From CAZAEL01 sp964484135 (GTDB lineage Bacteria > Elusimicrobiota > Elusimicrobia > FEN-1173): a stretch of DNA of 64,000 bases. A program made the translations under genes and the position numbers. Below the pieces are notes generated by a model. That model searched no databases, was not told the origin of the DNA, and saw only the letters and a program-made list of their open reading frames with translations. Below are positions 34,818-43,413 of this stretch, piece after piece (positions within the stretch are counted from its first letter, which is position 1; every line of letters starts with the position of its first letter). Location of the stretch: contig CAZAEL010000003.1 of assembly GCA_964484135.1 (NCBI GenBank), positions 1-64,000 of the forward strand, given 5' to 3'.

Positions 34818-35666
34818 ATGCCTGTTGACCAATCGGGACAGAAAAAGCGGGTGCCGGAAGGCCTTTGGACCAAATGCCCCAAATGCGAGCAGATCATCTA
34901 CAACAAGGAGCTGGAGGCCAAGCAGAAGGTCTGCCCCAAATGCGGCCACGCCCTGCGCATGAGCGCCCGCGAGCGGGTGGCCCTGCTCCTGGAAAAAGGG
35001 TCCTTCAAGGAAATCGCCAAGGACCTTTCGCCCAAGGACCCCTTGGGCTTCTCGGACACCCAGCCGTACAAGGAACGCCTGAAGGAAAACCAGAAAAAGA
35101 CCGGGGCGAAAGAAGCGGCCGTCGCGGGAGAGGGCCTGCTGGGGCCCGTCCGCGTGGCTTTCGTGGCCCTGGACTTCGACTTCATGGGCGGCAGCATGGG
35201 CAGCGTGGTGGGGGAAAAGGTCACCCTGGGCATCGAGCACGCGCTGGCCAATGAACTGCCCCTCCTGATCGTGTCCTCCTCCGGCGGCGCCCGCATGCAG
35301 GAGGGCATCCTGTCCCTGCTGCAGATGGCCAAGACCAGCGCGGCCCTGGCCCGTCTGCGGAAGGCGCGGCTGCCGTTCATTTCGCTCCTGTCCGATCCCA
35401 CCACGGGCGGGGTGACCGCCTCCTTCGCCATGCTGGGGGACGTGATCGTGGCGGAGCCCAAGGCCCTGGTGGCCTTCGCCGGGCCGCGGGTCATCGAGCA
35501 GACCATACGCCAGACCCTGCCGCAGGGGTTCCAGCAGGCCGAGTTCCTCTTGAAGCACGGCATGGTGGACATGGTGGTGGACCGGGCCCAGGTGAAGCAG
35601 ACGCTCGTCAAGCTCTTCGGCTTTTTCCTCAAGGCGCGGGAAAAGCGCAAGGTTGCGCAAGGCTAA
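34818..35666 (+). CDS. accD: Acetyl-CoA carboxylase carboxyltransferase subunit beta
   Basis: With AccA, transfers the carboxyl group from biotin to acetyl-CoA to form malonyl-CoA. 282 aa with the N-terminal zinc ribbon (CPKC at about 19-22 and CPKC about 20 residues later) and the carboxyltransferase core: DFDFMGGSMGSVVGEK, SSSGGARMQEG, SDPTTGGVTASFAMLGD and FAGPRVIEQT. accA is not adjacent and not in the window. A GGGGGGAGGA ribosome binding site lies just upstream. folC starts inside its last codons, as accD-folC do in many bacteria. Confidence 0.95.
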   Translation: MPVDQSGQKKRVPEGLWTKCPKCEQIIYNKELEAKQKVCPKCGHALRMSARERVALLLEKGSFKEIAKDLSPKDPLGFSDTQPYKERLKENQKKTGAKEAAVAGEGLLGPVRVAFVALDFDFMGGSMGSVVGEKVTLGIEHALANELPLLIVSSSGGARMQEGILSLLQMAKTSAALARLRKARLPFISLLSDPTTGGVTASFAMLGDVIVAEPKALVAFAGPRVIEQTIRQTLPQGFQQAEFLLKHGMVDMVVDRAQVKQTLVKLFGFFLKAREKRKVAQG

Positions 35667-36945
35667 GTCTTCTCCGCCCGGCATCCGTCTGGGGCTGGAC
35701 CGGGTGCGCCGGGCCCTGGAGCTTTTGGGCCACCCGGAGGACGATTTCGCCGCGGTCCTGGTGGCCGGCACCAACGGCAAGGGGTCCGTGTCGGCCATGA
35801 CCGAGTCCGTCCTCCACTGCGCGGGGTACCGCACGGGGCTGTTCACCTCTCCCCACCTGGTGGATGTGCGCGAGCGGGTGCGGGTGGACGGCCGGGAGAT
35901 TTCCGCTCCGGACTGGGCCCGCCTGCTGCGGCGGGTCCGCGGCGCGGCGCGGCGCGGCCGGGTCGGTTTGACGGAGTTTGAAACCGAGGCCTTGGTGGCC
36001 TTCCTCCATTTCCGGGAAAAGAAAGTGGAAATCGCGGTGGTGGAGGTGGGTCTGGGCGGGCGGCTGGACGCCACCAACGCCCTGCCGGCGCCGGAGGCCA
36101 CGGCCATCACCTCCATCGGCCACGACCACCTGGAATGGCTGGGTCCGACGCTGAAGGACGTTTTCCGCGAGAAGGCGGCGATCTCGCGGCCGGGGATCCC
36201 CTGCTTTCAGTCCCTGTCGGGGGCGCTTCGCGGGATGGGCCGCCGTTTCTGCCGGGAGCGCTTGGTCCCCGGCCGCTGGCTGCCGGAACATGCGGCGCCT
36301 TCTTTCCGTCGCAGGGATTGGAAGCGCTTGCGGCAGGTTTTCGACGTGCGGTTGCCGGGGGCGACGTACCGGGGGTTGGAAATTCCTCTTTTGGGTCCCC
36401 ACCAGCTGAACAACGCGGCCCTGGCCGTGGGCCTGTGCGACGCGCTTCGGCGACGGGGTTGGCGGTTGTCCGAAACGCACGTCCGGCGGGGGTTGGCGTC
36501 GGTCCGGTGGCCGGGCCGGTTCCAGGTGGTGAAAGGGCGGGGCCCCCTGTTGATCCTGGACGGCGCCCATAACCCGGAAGGTGTGGAATCCCTGGTGGAG
36601 TCGTACCGATCCTCTCCCTGGGGGGACCGCACCGCCACCCTGATCTTCGGCTGTTTGCGGGACAAGGACGCGCGGGGGATGATCCGGCGGCTCCGCCCCT
36701 GGGTCCATCGCGTCCTGGCGGTGCCGCTTCCGTCGCCCCGCGGCCGGAGCGTTGAGGAGCTTTGTTCGCTTTGGCGGACCGGAACGCCGGTCCGGCCCTG
36801 CGGGAGTTTTGCCGAGGCCTGGAAGGAGGCCCGGAAGGAGCCGGGGGGGCCCGTGCTCGCGGTGGGATCCCTTTATTTGGTGGGGGAAGCGCTCAGGGCC
36901 CTTCGTTGTCCGGTTTTCAGCGAAAGACATCCCGGGAGAGAGTGA
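35653..36945 (+). CDS. folC: Folylpolyglutamate synthase / dihydrofolate synthase
   Basis: Adds glutamate to dihydropteroate and to folates. 430 aa, Mur-ligase-like: P-loop VAGTNGKGSVSAM, TSPHLVDVRERVRVDG, EVGLGGRLDATNAL, SIGHDHLEWLG, then ILDGAHNPEGV in the C-terminal domain. The P-loop and DGAHNP sites are intact. The start is a TTG inside the end of accD (14-nt overlap); there is no ATG before the conserved region. The N-terminus is a little shorter than usual. Seven bases separate it from the ROK kinase. Confidence 0.92.
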   Translation: MRKAKSSPPGIRLGLDRVRRALELLGHPEDDFAAVLVAGTNGKGSVSAMTESVLHCAGYRTGLFTSPHLVDVRERVRVDGREISAPDWARLLRRVRGAARRGRVGLTEFETEALVAFLHFREKKVEIAVVEVGLGGRLDATNALPAPEATAITSIGHDHLEWLGPTLKDVFREKAAISRPGIPCFQSLSGALRGMGRRFCRERLVPGRWLPEHAAPSFRRRDWKRLRQVFDVRLPGATYRGLEIPLLGPHQLNNAALAVGLCDALRRRGWRLSETHVRRGLASVRWPGRFQVVKGRGPLLILDGAHNPEGVESLVESYRSSPWGDRTATLIFGCLRDKDARGMIRRLRPWVHRVLAVPLPSPRGRSVEELCSLWRTGTPVRPCGSFAEAWKEARKEPGGPVLAVGSLYLVGEALRALRCPVFSERHPGRE

Positions 36946-36952
36946 GGTCCTC

Positions 36953-37861
36953 ATGAAACGCGGTTTGCGGCTGGGCATTGATCTGGGGGGGACGCAGGTG
37001 AAGCTGGCCCTGGTGGATGGGGGCGGACGGGTGGTCTCCCTGAAGAAGGTGGATACCCCGCCGGTGCCGCGGGCCATGGTGTCGGCCATCAAGAAAACGT
37101 TGGCGCCCTGGTTCGATCGTTCCTTGCTGGGCACGGGCGTGGGCGTGGCCGGGGACGTGGATTCGCACAGGGGCGTGGTCCGCATTTCTCCGAACCTGGG
37201 ATGGAAGAACGTTCCGCTCAAGAAAATGTTTTCGGAAGCCGGGCTGCCGCGCCCCTTGTACGTGGAGAACGACGCCACGGCCGCGGCCTGGGGGGCCTAC
37301 CACGTGGAGCTCAAGCGCCGGTCCCGCAACCTGATCGTCCTGACCCTGGGGACGGGCGTGGGCGGCGGTTTGGTCCTGGAGGACCGCCTTTATCGCGGGG
37401 CATCGGGTTCCGCCGGGGAACTGGGCCACATGGTCATAGACCCGAAGGGACCGGCCTGTCCCTGCGGCACCCGGGGGTGCCTGGAAAGTTTCGTGGGGGG
37501 CGTCCAGCTGGTGCGGTACGCGCGGCGGTCTTTCCGCCGGGAGGGCAAGCCCGTGCCCGCGGAGCTGACCCCCCACGTCCTGTACCGGGCCGCGCGCCGG
37601 GGGGAGAAAGCGGCCAAACGCGTGTGGGAACGGGTGGGGCGGGCGCTGGGGACCGGCCTGTCCAACCTGATCAACATCCTGAACCCGGACACGGTCCTGC
37701 TCTGCGGCGGGGTGGCCGGCGCGGCCCCGCTTTTCCTGCCCCATGCCCGGGCGGAGATGGAACGCAGCGGTTTCGCGGCGGCCCGCCGGGCCGTGCGCCT
37801 TCGCGTCTCCACCCAAAACCAGCATCTGGGCGTGGTGGGCGCCGCCCTGTTGGTCCCCTGA
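36953..37861 (+). CDS. ROK family sugar kinase (probable glucokinase)
   Basis: 302 residues with the ATP-binding GIDLGGTQVKLALVD, the ENDATAAAWGAY catalytic region (Asp base), LTLGTGVGGGLVL and the ROK zinc motif GELGHMVIDPKGPACPCGTRGCLES. Most single-domain ROK proteins without a helix-turn-helix are glucokinases or N-acetylhexosamine kinases, so glucose phosphorylation is the likeliest activity. It is not a transcriptional NagC-type repressor, since no DNA-binding domain precedes the kinase. A GAGAGAGTGAGG site precedes the ATG. The LptD-like gene starts at or near its stop codon. Confidence 0.87.
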   Translation: MKRGLRLGIDLGGTQVKLALVDGGGRVVSLKKVDTPPVPRAMVSAIKKTLAPWFDRSLLGTGVGVAGDVDSHRGVVRISPNLGWKNVPLKKMFSEAGLPRPLYVENDATAAAWGAYHVELKRRSRNLIVLTLGTGVGGGLVLEDRLYRGASGSAGELGHMVIDPKGPACPCGTRGCLESFVGGVQLVRYARRSFRREGKPVPAELTPHVLYRAARRGEKAAKRVWERVGRALGTGLSNLINILNPDTVLLCGGVAGAAPLFLPHARAEMERSGFAAARRAVRLRVSTQNQHLGVVGAALLVP

Positions 37862-39981
37862 GACACATCCCGGTTCCGCGGCCGTCCCGCCCCTTTCCGG
37901 GGCTTTTGTGGCTGTTGTCCGGGGCGGCGGCGTTCTTGCTGTCCTCCGTCCCTCTTTCCGCGGAAGAAAGCGCCGTCCGCCTCAGCAGCGGAACCCTCAC
38001 CTGCGACTACCTTGAGTTTCGTTCCACGTCCAACGTGATCCTGGCGCGGGAGGACGTGGTCCTCGTGTCCAGCGGCACGCGCCTGCGGGCGGACGAGATG
38101 ACCGTTTTCCTGGACAGCCACACCGCTTTCGCGGTCGGGCGCGTCAACCTGCAGGAGGGGGAAAGGCTGCTCCTGTCGGAAAGCGCGGAATACGACTGGG
38201 AACGGTCCACCGGCGTCGTCCAGCGGGGATATTTGGAGGAGCCGCCGTGGCGTTTGTGGGGACGGGAGATGCGGCGCGACGGGCCCGACCGGTTCCGCAT
38301 GGAGCGCGTGGCCGTGACCAACTGCGACCTGGACCCGCCCCATTACCATTTCCGGGGAAGCCGCGGGCGGTACGTGCCCAAGAAGCGGGCCACGGTCTTC
38401 AGCGGCGCCCTGGCGCTGGAGGACACGCCCGCGTTCTACCTCCCTTTCTGGACGCGCTCCCTCAGGCCGCGGCGCTGGTCCCTGCGGATCGATCCGGGCC
38501 GGGACAACCGCAACGGATACTTCGCCAAATCGGTCTTCGGATATCCGCTCACGGAAAACACGTACGGCCGGCTCTATTGGGACCATTTCGAGAAGACGGG
38601 CAACGGCTGGGGGGCGGAGTACAACTATTTCCGCCCGGACATCAAGGGATCGTTATACGGGTACCGCATCAAGGACCGCAAGTCACAAACCGAACGCTGG
38701 AACGCGCGTTTGGGCCATTGGCAGCAGCTCCGCCCCCGCTGGTCTTTGCACGCCAACGCCGTGTTCCAGAGCGACTCGGATTTCAACAACCGGTATTTCC
38801 GCAGCGACTATGAGCGCGTCCGCCGCACCGCCGCCTCCGACGCCGGGCTTACTTATCAGAGCGGGTATTACGGCGGCAGCCTCTCCGTCCAGGAGGACCA
38901 GGTTTTCGATCCGGCCAAGAACCGTTTTGTCCGGCAGAAGACCGTGCTGCCCAGGCTGAACCTCCAGTCCTCGCCGCTGCAGTTGGGCAAGTCGGGGATC
39001 TACACGACTCTGGGCGGAAGCTTCCGGAACGAGTACGCCCGCCCGCCGGACCCCATTCTCCCGGACAAGGACATGTTCCGGCAGTTCGGGAACGCCTCCT
39101 GGTCCCTGTCGCGGCAGACGCGGGTGACCCGCAAGATCACCTTCACGCCGTCCGTCGGAGCGTCGGCGGATTGGCAGTCCTGGCAGGACGCGGGCGCCGG
39201 CGTCGACCGCCGCGACCTGTACCAGGGCCGCGCCTTCACCGGGGCCAACCTGCGCCAGCGCGTGACCCGGCGGCTGGACTACGACCTGACCCACACGTAC
39301 CGCGTCCGCATGGCGCCCAACCGTCTGAGGAGGGACCACGCCGGCGCCCCGGACCGGGGGATCGAGGCGAACAGCCTGGGGCTTTTCCTTTCCTATCGGC
39401 GGGGCGGCCTCCTGTGGGTCCGCGCCAATTCGGGGTACGACCTGCGCACCGTGGACGGCCGGCCCATCCGCAGCGTGCGCGAGAAAATCACCCCGCCGAT
39501 GGCGGAGGTGAGCCTGACGCCGGCCCGCCGGCTCTCCTTCTTCTACCGGCAGAGCCAGCTCCTCTTCCCGGCGCGGCGTCCCGAGACCAGCCAGTTTTCC
39601 ATGACCATGGGCAGACGGGACAGGACCCACTTCCTCTCCGGCTGGAGCTACAACGTGGGCACGCCCCACCAGCTCCAGGTGCGGCACGGGGCCTCCTTTT
39701 TCCTCACGCGCGGCTGGTGGCTGGACGGCGGCGTCCAGTACAACGCCAAGGGGCCCCGGCGGACGCGCTACGATTCGGTCCAGATCATCGAAAAATACCT
39801 CATCCTCAAGCGGAGCCTCCACTGCTGGCAGGTGCGCGTGGAGACGCGGGAGCGCCTGGACACCAAGGAGATCTTTTTCCGGGTGGACCTGAAGACCGAT
39901 CTGGAGGTCCGCCGGGCCCTGGCCGCGGAGGACGAGGAGCAGTTCTATCCCGCGCGCGAGCGGGAGAGCGTCATCCCTTGA
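37858..39981 (+). CDS. lptD: LptD/OstA-like outer-membrane LPS assembly protein
   Basis: Likely beta-barrel protein that inserts lipopolysaccharide into the outer leaflet. An N-terminal signal sequence (hydrophobic LLWLLSGAAAFLLSSVPLSA) precedes an OstA/LptA-like jellyroll (GTLTCDYLEF, ADEMTVFL, AVGRVNL, about residues 45-150). A VTNCDLDPPHYHF segment follows, then ~500 residues rich in alternating aromatic/polar strands as in LptD barrels. No ATG, GTG or TTG gives a normal start. A CTG overlapping the ROK stop yields a good positively charged signal peptide (707 aa); TTG 37906 would start inside the hydrophobic segment. The barrel sequence itself is poorly conserved, so the function rests on domain order. 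Confidence 0.78.
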   Translation: MRHIPVPRPSRPFPGLLWLLSGAAAFLLSSVPLSAEESAVRLSSGTLTCDYLEFRSTSNVILAREDVVLVSSGTRLRADEMTVFLDSHTAFAVGRVNLQEGERLLLSESAEYDWERSTGVVQRGYLEEPPWRLWGREMRRDGPDRFRMERVAVTNCDLDPPHYHFRGSRGRYVPKKRATVFSGALALEDTPAFYLPFWTRSLRPRRWSLRIDPGRDNRNGYFAKSVFGYPLTENTYGRLYWDHFEKTGNGWGAEYNYFRPDIKGSLYGYRIKDRKSQTERWNARLGHWQQLRPRWSLHANAVFQSDSDFNNRYFRSDYERVRRTAASDAGLTYQSGYYGGSLSVQEDQVFDPAKNRFVRQKTVLPRLNLQSSPLQLGKSGIYTTLGGSFRNEYARPPDPILPDKDMFRQFGNASWSLSRQTRVTRKITFTPSVGASADWQSWQDAGAGVDRRDLYQGRAFTGANLRQRVTRRLDYDLTHTYRVRMAPNRLRRDHAGAPDRGIEANSLGLFLSYRRGGLLWVRANSGYDLRTVDGRPIRSVREKITPPMAEVSLTPARRLSFFYRQSQLLFPARRPETSQFSMTMGRRDRTHFLSGWSYNVGTPHQLQVRHGASFFLTRGWWLDGGVQYNAKGPRRTRYDSVQIIEKYLILKRSLHCWQVRVETRERLDTKEIFFRVDLKTDLEVRRALAAEDEEQFYPARERESVIP

Positions 39982-39985
39982 CCGC

Positions 39986-40011
39986 GCCTCCCTTGCCCGG
40001 AGGCTCTTTTT
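39986..40011 (+). terminator. Intrinsic terminator after lptD
   Basis: GCCTCC and GGAGGC form a perfect 6-bp stem with a 7-nt loop, followed by TCTTTTT. It closes the trp-accD-folC-ROK-lptD run. Confidence 0.75.
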
Positions 40012-40021
40012 GAACTATGAT
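39993..40021 (+). promoter_or_regulatory. Candidate promoter for the first polysaccharide block
   Basis: TTGCCC (39993-39998), a 17-bp spacer and TATGAT (40016-40021) resemble a sigma70 promoter with two mismatches in the -35 and one in the -10. The -35 lies in the loop of the preceding terminator. An AAAGGA site precedes the ATG at 40092. Confidence 0.4.
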
Positions 40022-40091
40022 GTGGCGTCATTTTTCGTCGGTGCGGGATCACGGTCGAACGCCGCGCCATAGAAGAGAAAGGAAATAAAAG

Positions 40092-41024
40092 ATGAGACAT
40101 TGGCTTGTGACCGGCGGCGCCGGTTTCATCGGGTCCCACGTGTCCGCGCGGCTGCGGGAACGGGGGGAATTCGTCACGGTCCTGGACAACCTGGAGACCG
40201 GCACGCGGGACAACCTGCGCTTCGCCCGTCCGAACCGCTTCGTGCGCGGCGACATCCGGAACCCCGCCGCGGTGCGGCGCGCCCTCTCCGGCGTCAGCGT
40301 CGTGGCGCACCAGGCCGCGCTCCGGTCCGTGCCCCGGTCCCTGGACGACCCCCTGTCCTCCAACGACGTGAACGTGCGGGGCACCCTCACCCTTCTTCTG
40401 GAGTCCAGCCGCGCCCGCGTCAAGCGGTTCGTGTCCGCCTCCTCCTCCTCCGTGTACGGCAACGGCCGGGTCTTCCCCCAGAAGGAGACCCTGCCGGTGG
40501 CGCCCATTTCGCCCTACGCCGTGACCAAGGCCGCGGGGGAGGAATACTGCCGCATGTTCTGGCGCACCTACGGTCTGGAGACGGTGTCCTTGAGATACTT
40601 CAACGTGTTCGGGCCCCGCCAGGACCCCAAGTCCAAATACGCGGCCGTGATCCCCAAGTTCATCCTGGCGGCGCTCAGGGACGAACCCCTCGAAATCCAC
40701 GGCGACGGCAAGCAGTCGCGGGACTTCACGTACGTGGACAACGTCGTCCGGGCCAATTTCCTGGCGGGCACGCGGCCCCTGAAGGAGCCCAAGGCCTACA
40801 ACGTGGCCGTGGCCGAGAGCCATTCCCTGCTGGACATCGTGGCCGTGATCGAGGATGTCCTGGGGAAGAAGGTCAAGAAGCGGTTCACGCCGCCCCGACG
40901 GGGCGACGTGCGCAGGACCTTCGCCAGCATCGCCTCCATCCGCCGGGACCTGGGATACAGGCCGGCCTGGAGTTTCGACGCCGGCCTGCGGGAAACCATC
41001 GCCTATTTCCGGTCCCGCGCATGA
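40092..41024 (+). CDS. NAD-dependent epimerase, UDP-glucose/UDP-GlcNAc 4-epimerase type
   Basis: 310-residue extended SDR. The nucleotide-binding GGAGFIGSHV is at the start. The catalytic triad is in SASSSSVYG (Ser) and SPYAVTKAAGEEY (Tyr-x3-Lys). The FNVFGPRQDPKSKYAAVIPKFI stretch is typical of WbpP/TviC-like UDP-GlcNAc 4-epimerases, so conversion of a UDP-GlcNAc or UDP-Glc sugar to the galacto form is likely. First gene of a polysaccharide block, overlapping the RmlB-like gene by four bases (ATGA). The exact substrate cannot be set from sequence alone. Confidence 0.85.
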   Translation: MRHWLVTGGAGFIGSHVSARLRERGEFVTVLDNLETGTRDNLRFARPNRFVRGDIRNPAAVRRALSGVSVVAHQAALRSVPRSLDDPLSSNDVNVRGTLTLLLESSRARVKRFVSASSSSVYGNGRVFPQKETLPVAPISPYAVTKAAGEEYCRMFWRTYGLETVSLRYFNVFGPRQDPKSKYAAVIPKFILAALRDEPLEIHGDGKQSRDFTYVDNVVRANFLAGTRPLKEPKAYNVAVAESHSLLDIVAVIEDVLGKKVKKRFTPPRRGDVRRTFASIASIRRDLGYRPAWSFDAGLRETIAYFRSRA

Positions 41025-42049
41025 GGATCCTGGTCACCGGCGGCGCCGGTTTCATCGGGTCCCATTTCGTCAAGCATTGGCTGGGCAAACACCGCGAGGG
41101 GGCCGTCGTCAACCTGGACAAGCTGACCTACGCCGGCAACCTGGAGAATTTGAGAGAGGTCATGGGGTCGCCCCGGCACCGTTTCATCCGCGGCGACATC
41201 CGGAACGCGGCCATGCTGAAGAAGGCCCTGCGCGGCGTGGACGGCGTGGTCCATCTGGCGGCCGAGACGCACGTGGACCGCTCCATCCTGGACGCCGGCG
41301 CCTTCATCCAGACCAACGTCCAAGGCACGTACAACCTGGTGAACGCGGCCCGCGAGGCGGGGATCCGGCGGTTCTTGCACGTGTCCACGGACGAGGTGTA
41401 CGGCTCCGTCCCGCGGGGAAAGACCGACGAAGACCACCCCTTGAATCCTTCCAGTCCTTACGCCGCCTCCAAGGCGGCTTCGGACCACATGGCCCTGTCC
41501 CAGTTCTGGACCCACGGGTATCCCGTCATGGTCACCCGCTGCACCAACAATTACGGTCCCTATCAATACCCGGAAAAGTTCCTCCCGCTTTTCATCACCA
41601 ACGCCCTGGAGGACCGCCCCCTGCCCCTGTACGGCCGGGGCCTGAACGTGCGGAACTGGGTTCACGTGCTGGACCATTGCGAGGCCCTGGACTTGGTTCT
41701 GCGGAAAGGGCGCGGCGGGGAAATCTACAACGTGGCGGCGGAGGAGGAGCGGCGGAACATCGACGTGGCCCGGGACATCCTGCGGGCCCTGGGCAAGCCC
41801 CTTTCCCTCATCCGGTTCGTCAAGGACAGGCCCGGCCATGACTTGCGGTACGCCCCGGACCCCGGAAAAATCCGGCGGGCCCTGGGCTGGCGGGCGCGCC
41901 GCTCCTTCCGGGAGGGGCTGCGGGAAACCATTGACTGGTACCGCCGAAACGAGAAATGGTGGCGGGCGTTGAAGGCGGACAGGGAGCGTTACAAAAAATA
42001 TTACGCCCGCCAATACGCGGTGCGGCTGGGAAAGGGCGTGGAGAAATGA
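41021..42049 (+). CDS. rmlB: dTDP-glucose 4,6-dehydratase
   Basis: Makes dTDP-4-keto-6-deoxyglucose, entry to many deoxy sugars. 342 aa: GGAGFIGSHFV, NLDKLTYAGNLENL, the HLAAETHVDRSI region, catalytic STDEVYGSV (Asp-Glu pair), SPYAASKAASDHM (Tyr-x3-Lys) and NNYGPYQYPEKFLPLFI with RNWVHVLDH. All are RmlB-specific. No rmlA, rmlC or rmlD lies in the window, so the downstream sugar is unknown. It is coupled by ATGA to the preceding epimerase and to the following UDP-glucose dehydrogenase. Confidence 0.93.
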   Translation: MRILVTGGAGFIGSHFVKHWLGKHREGAVVNLDKLTYAGNLENLREVMGSPRHRFIRGDIRNAAMLKKALRGVDGVVHLAAETHVDRSILDAGAFIQTNVQGTYNLVNAAREAGIRRFLHVSTDEVYGSVPRGKTDEDHPLNPSSPYAASKAASDHMALSQFWTHGYPVMVTRCTNNYGPYQYPEKFLPLFITNALEDRPLPLYGRGLNVRNWVHVLDHCEALDLVLRKGRGGEIYNVAAEEERRNIDVARDILRALGKPLSLIRFVKDRPGHDLRYAPDPGKIRRALGWRARRSFREGLRETIDWYRRNEKWWRALKADRERYKKYYARQYAVRLGKGVEK

Positions 42050-43362
42050 AAAAGCACGTGGCCGTCATCGGCACGGGGTACGTGGGCCTGGTGACGGGCG
42101 TCTGCCTGGCGGAGCTGGGCCATTCGGTGGTCTGCGTGGACAAGGACCGGGCCAAGGTCCGGGTCCTGCGGCAAGGGGGCGTCCCCATTTACGAGCCGGG
42201 GCTGGGGGCGCTTTTGAAGCGGAACCGCAAGGCGGGCCGGATTTCCTTCACGGATCAGATCCGGGAGGGGCTGAAACGGGCCGAGATCGTTTTCATCGCG
42301 GTCAACACCCCGCCCCTGCCCAACGGGGAGGCGGACCTGTCCTTCGTGGAGGCGGTGGCCCGCGAAGTGTCCCGGAACCTGCGGCGGTACACCGTGGTGG
42401 TGGAGAAGTCCACGGTGCCCGTGGAGACCGGGGAGAAGATCCGGCAGACCATGCGGCTCTACGGGGCGGGACGGGGGGAATTCGACGTGGCCTCCAACCC
42501 CGAATTCCTGCGCGAAGGCACCGCGGTCCAGGATTTCCTCAAGCCGGACCGCATCGTCATCGGCGTGGAGTCGAAGAGGGCCGAGACCCTCCTGCGGGAG
42601 CTTTACGCCCCGCTCAAGGCGCCGCTCCTCGTCACGGACATCAAGAGCGCGGAGCTCATCAAGCACTCCTGCAACTCCTTTTTGGCCCTCAAAATCTCCT
42701 TCATCAACGCCGTGGCCAACATCTGCGAGCGGGTGGGCGCGGACGTGACCAAGGTGGCCGAGGGCATGGGCCACGACGTGCGCATCGGCCGGGACTTCCT
42801 CAAGGCCGGGGTGGGTTTCGGCGGGTCCTGCTTCCCCAAGGACCTGAACGCCTTCGTCAAGATGGCGGAACGGGCGGGATACAATTTCGAGCTCCTCAAG
42901 GCCGTGCAAAAGATCAACGGTCAGCAGCGCCTGTGGGTCCTGGACCGCCTCAAAAAGGCGTTGTGGACCCTGCGCGGCAAGACCGTCGGCGTCTGGGGGC
43001 TGGCCTTCAAGCCCGACACGGACGACCTGCGGAACGCCCCCGCCCTGGACATCATCCAGCGGCTTCAGGAGGAAGGCTGCCGCGTCCGGGCCTACGACCC
43101 CGTGGCCATGCCCAAGGCCCGTCCCCTCCTCAAGAAGGTCGTTTTCTGCAGGGACCCCTACGAGGCGGCCCGCGGCGCGGACGCCGTGGTCCTGGTGACG
43201 GATTGGAAGGAATTCAAGGCTTTGGACCTCCGGCGGGTGCGGTCCCTGGTGCGGACCCCGGTGCTGCTGGACGGCCGCAACCTGTACGACCCCGGCGCGG
43301 CGGTCCACTGGGGATTCGATTACCACAGCGTGGGACGTCCGACCCCCTCCGTCCCCGCCTAA
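42046..43362 (+). CDS. ugd: UDP-glucose 6-dehydrogenase
   Basis: Oxidises UDP-glucose to UDP-glucuronate with 2 NAD+. 438 aa in three domains: GTGYVGLVTGVCLAELGH, FIAVNTPPLPNGEADLSFVE, EKSTVPVETGEKI, NPEFLREGTAVQDFLKPDRIVIG, and the catalytic Cys in GFGGSCFPKDLNAF, then the C-terminal GLAFKPDTDDLRNAPA. A GDP-mannose dehydrogenase is less likely given NPEFLREGTAVQDFLKPDRIV. It supplies an acidic sugar for the surface glycan. ATGA overlap with rmlB. Confidence 0.94.
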   Translation: MKKHVAVIGTGYVGLVTGVCLAELGHSVVCVDKDRAKVRVLRQGGVPIYEPGLGALLKRNRKAGRISFTDQIREGLKRAEIVFIAVNTPPLPNGEADLSFVEAVAREVSRNLRRYTVVVEKSTVPVETGEKIRQTMRLYGAGRGEFDVASNPEFLREGTAVQDFLKPDRIVIGVESKRAETLLRELYAPLKAPLLVTDIKSAELIKHSCNSFLALKISFINAVANICERVGADVTKVAEGMGHDVRIGRDFLKAGVGFGGSCFPKDLNAFVKMAERAGYNFELLKAVQKINGQQRLWVLDRLKKALWTLRGKTVGVWGLAFKPDTDDLRNAPALDIIQRLQEEGCRVRAYDPVAMPKARPLLKKVVFCRDPYEAARGADAVVLVTDWKEFKALDLRRVRSLVRTPVLLDGRNLYDPGAAVHWGFDYHSVGRPTPSVPA

Positions 43363-43413
43363 GACCCCTCCGTCCCTCCGCCCCGGCCCCTGTCCGGGAC
43401 GCGGGCCCCTCCC

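Noticed and set aside
37201..37857. LptD-like frame extended upstream to an ATG inside the ROK kinase gene
   Set aside because: The extension runs out of frame through conserved ROK motifs and would bury the signal peptide 220 residues inside the protein.
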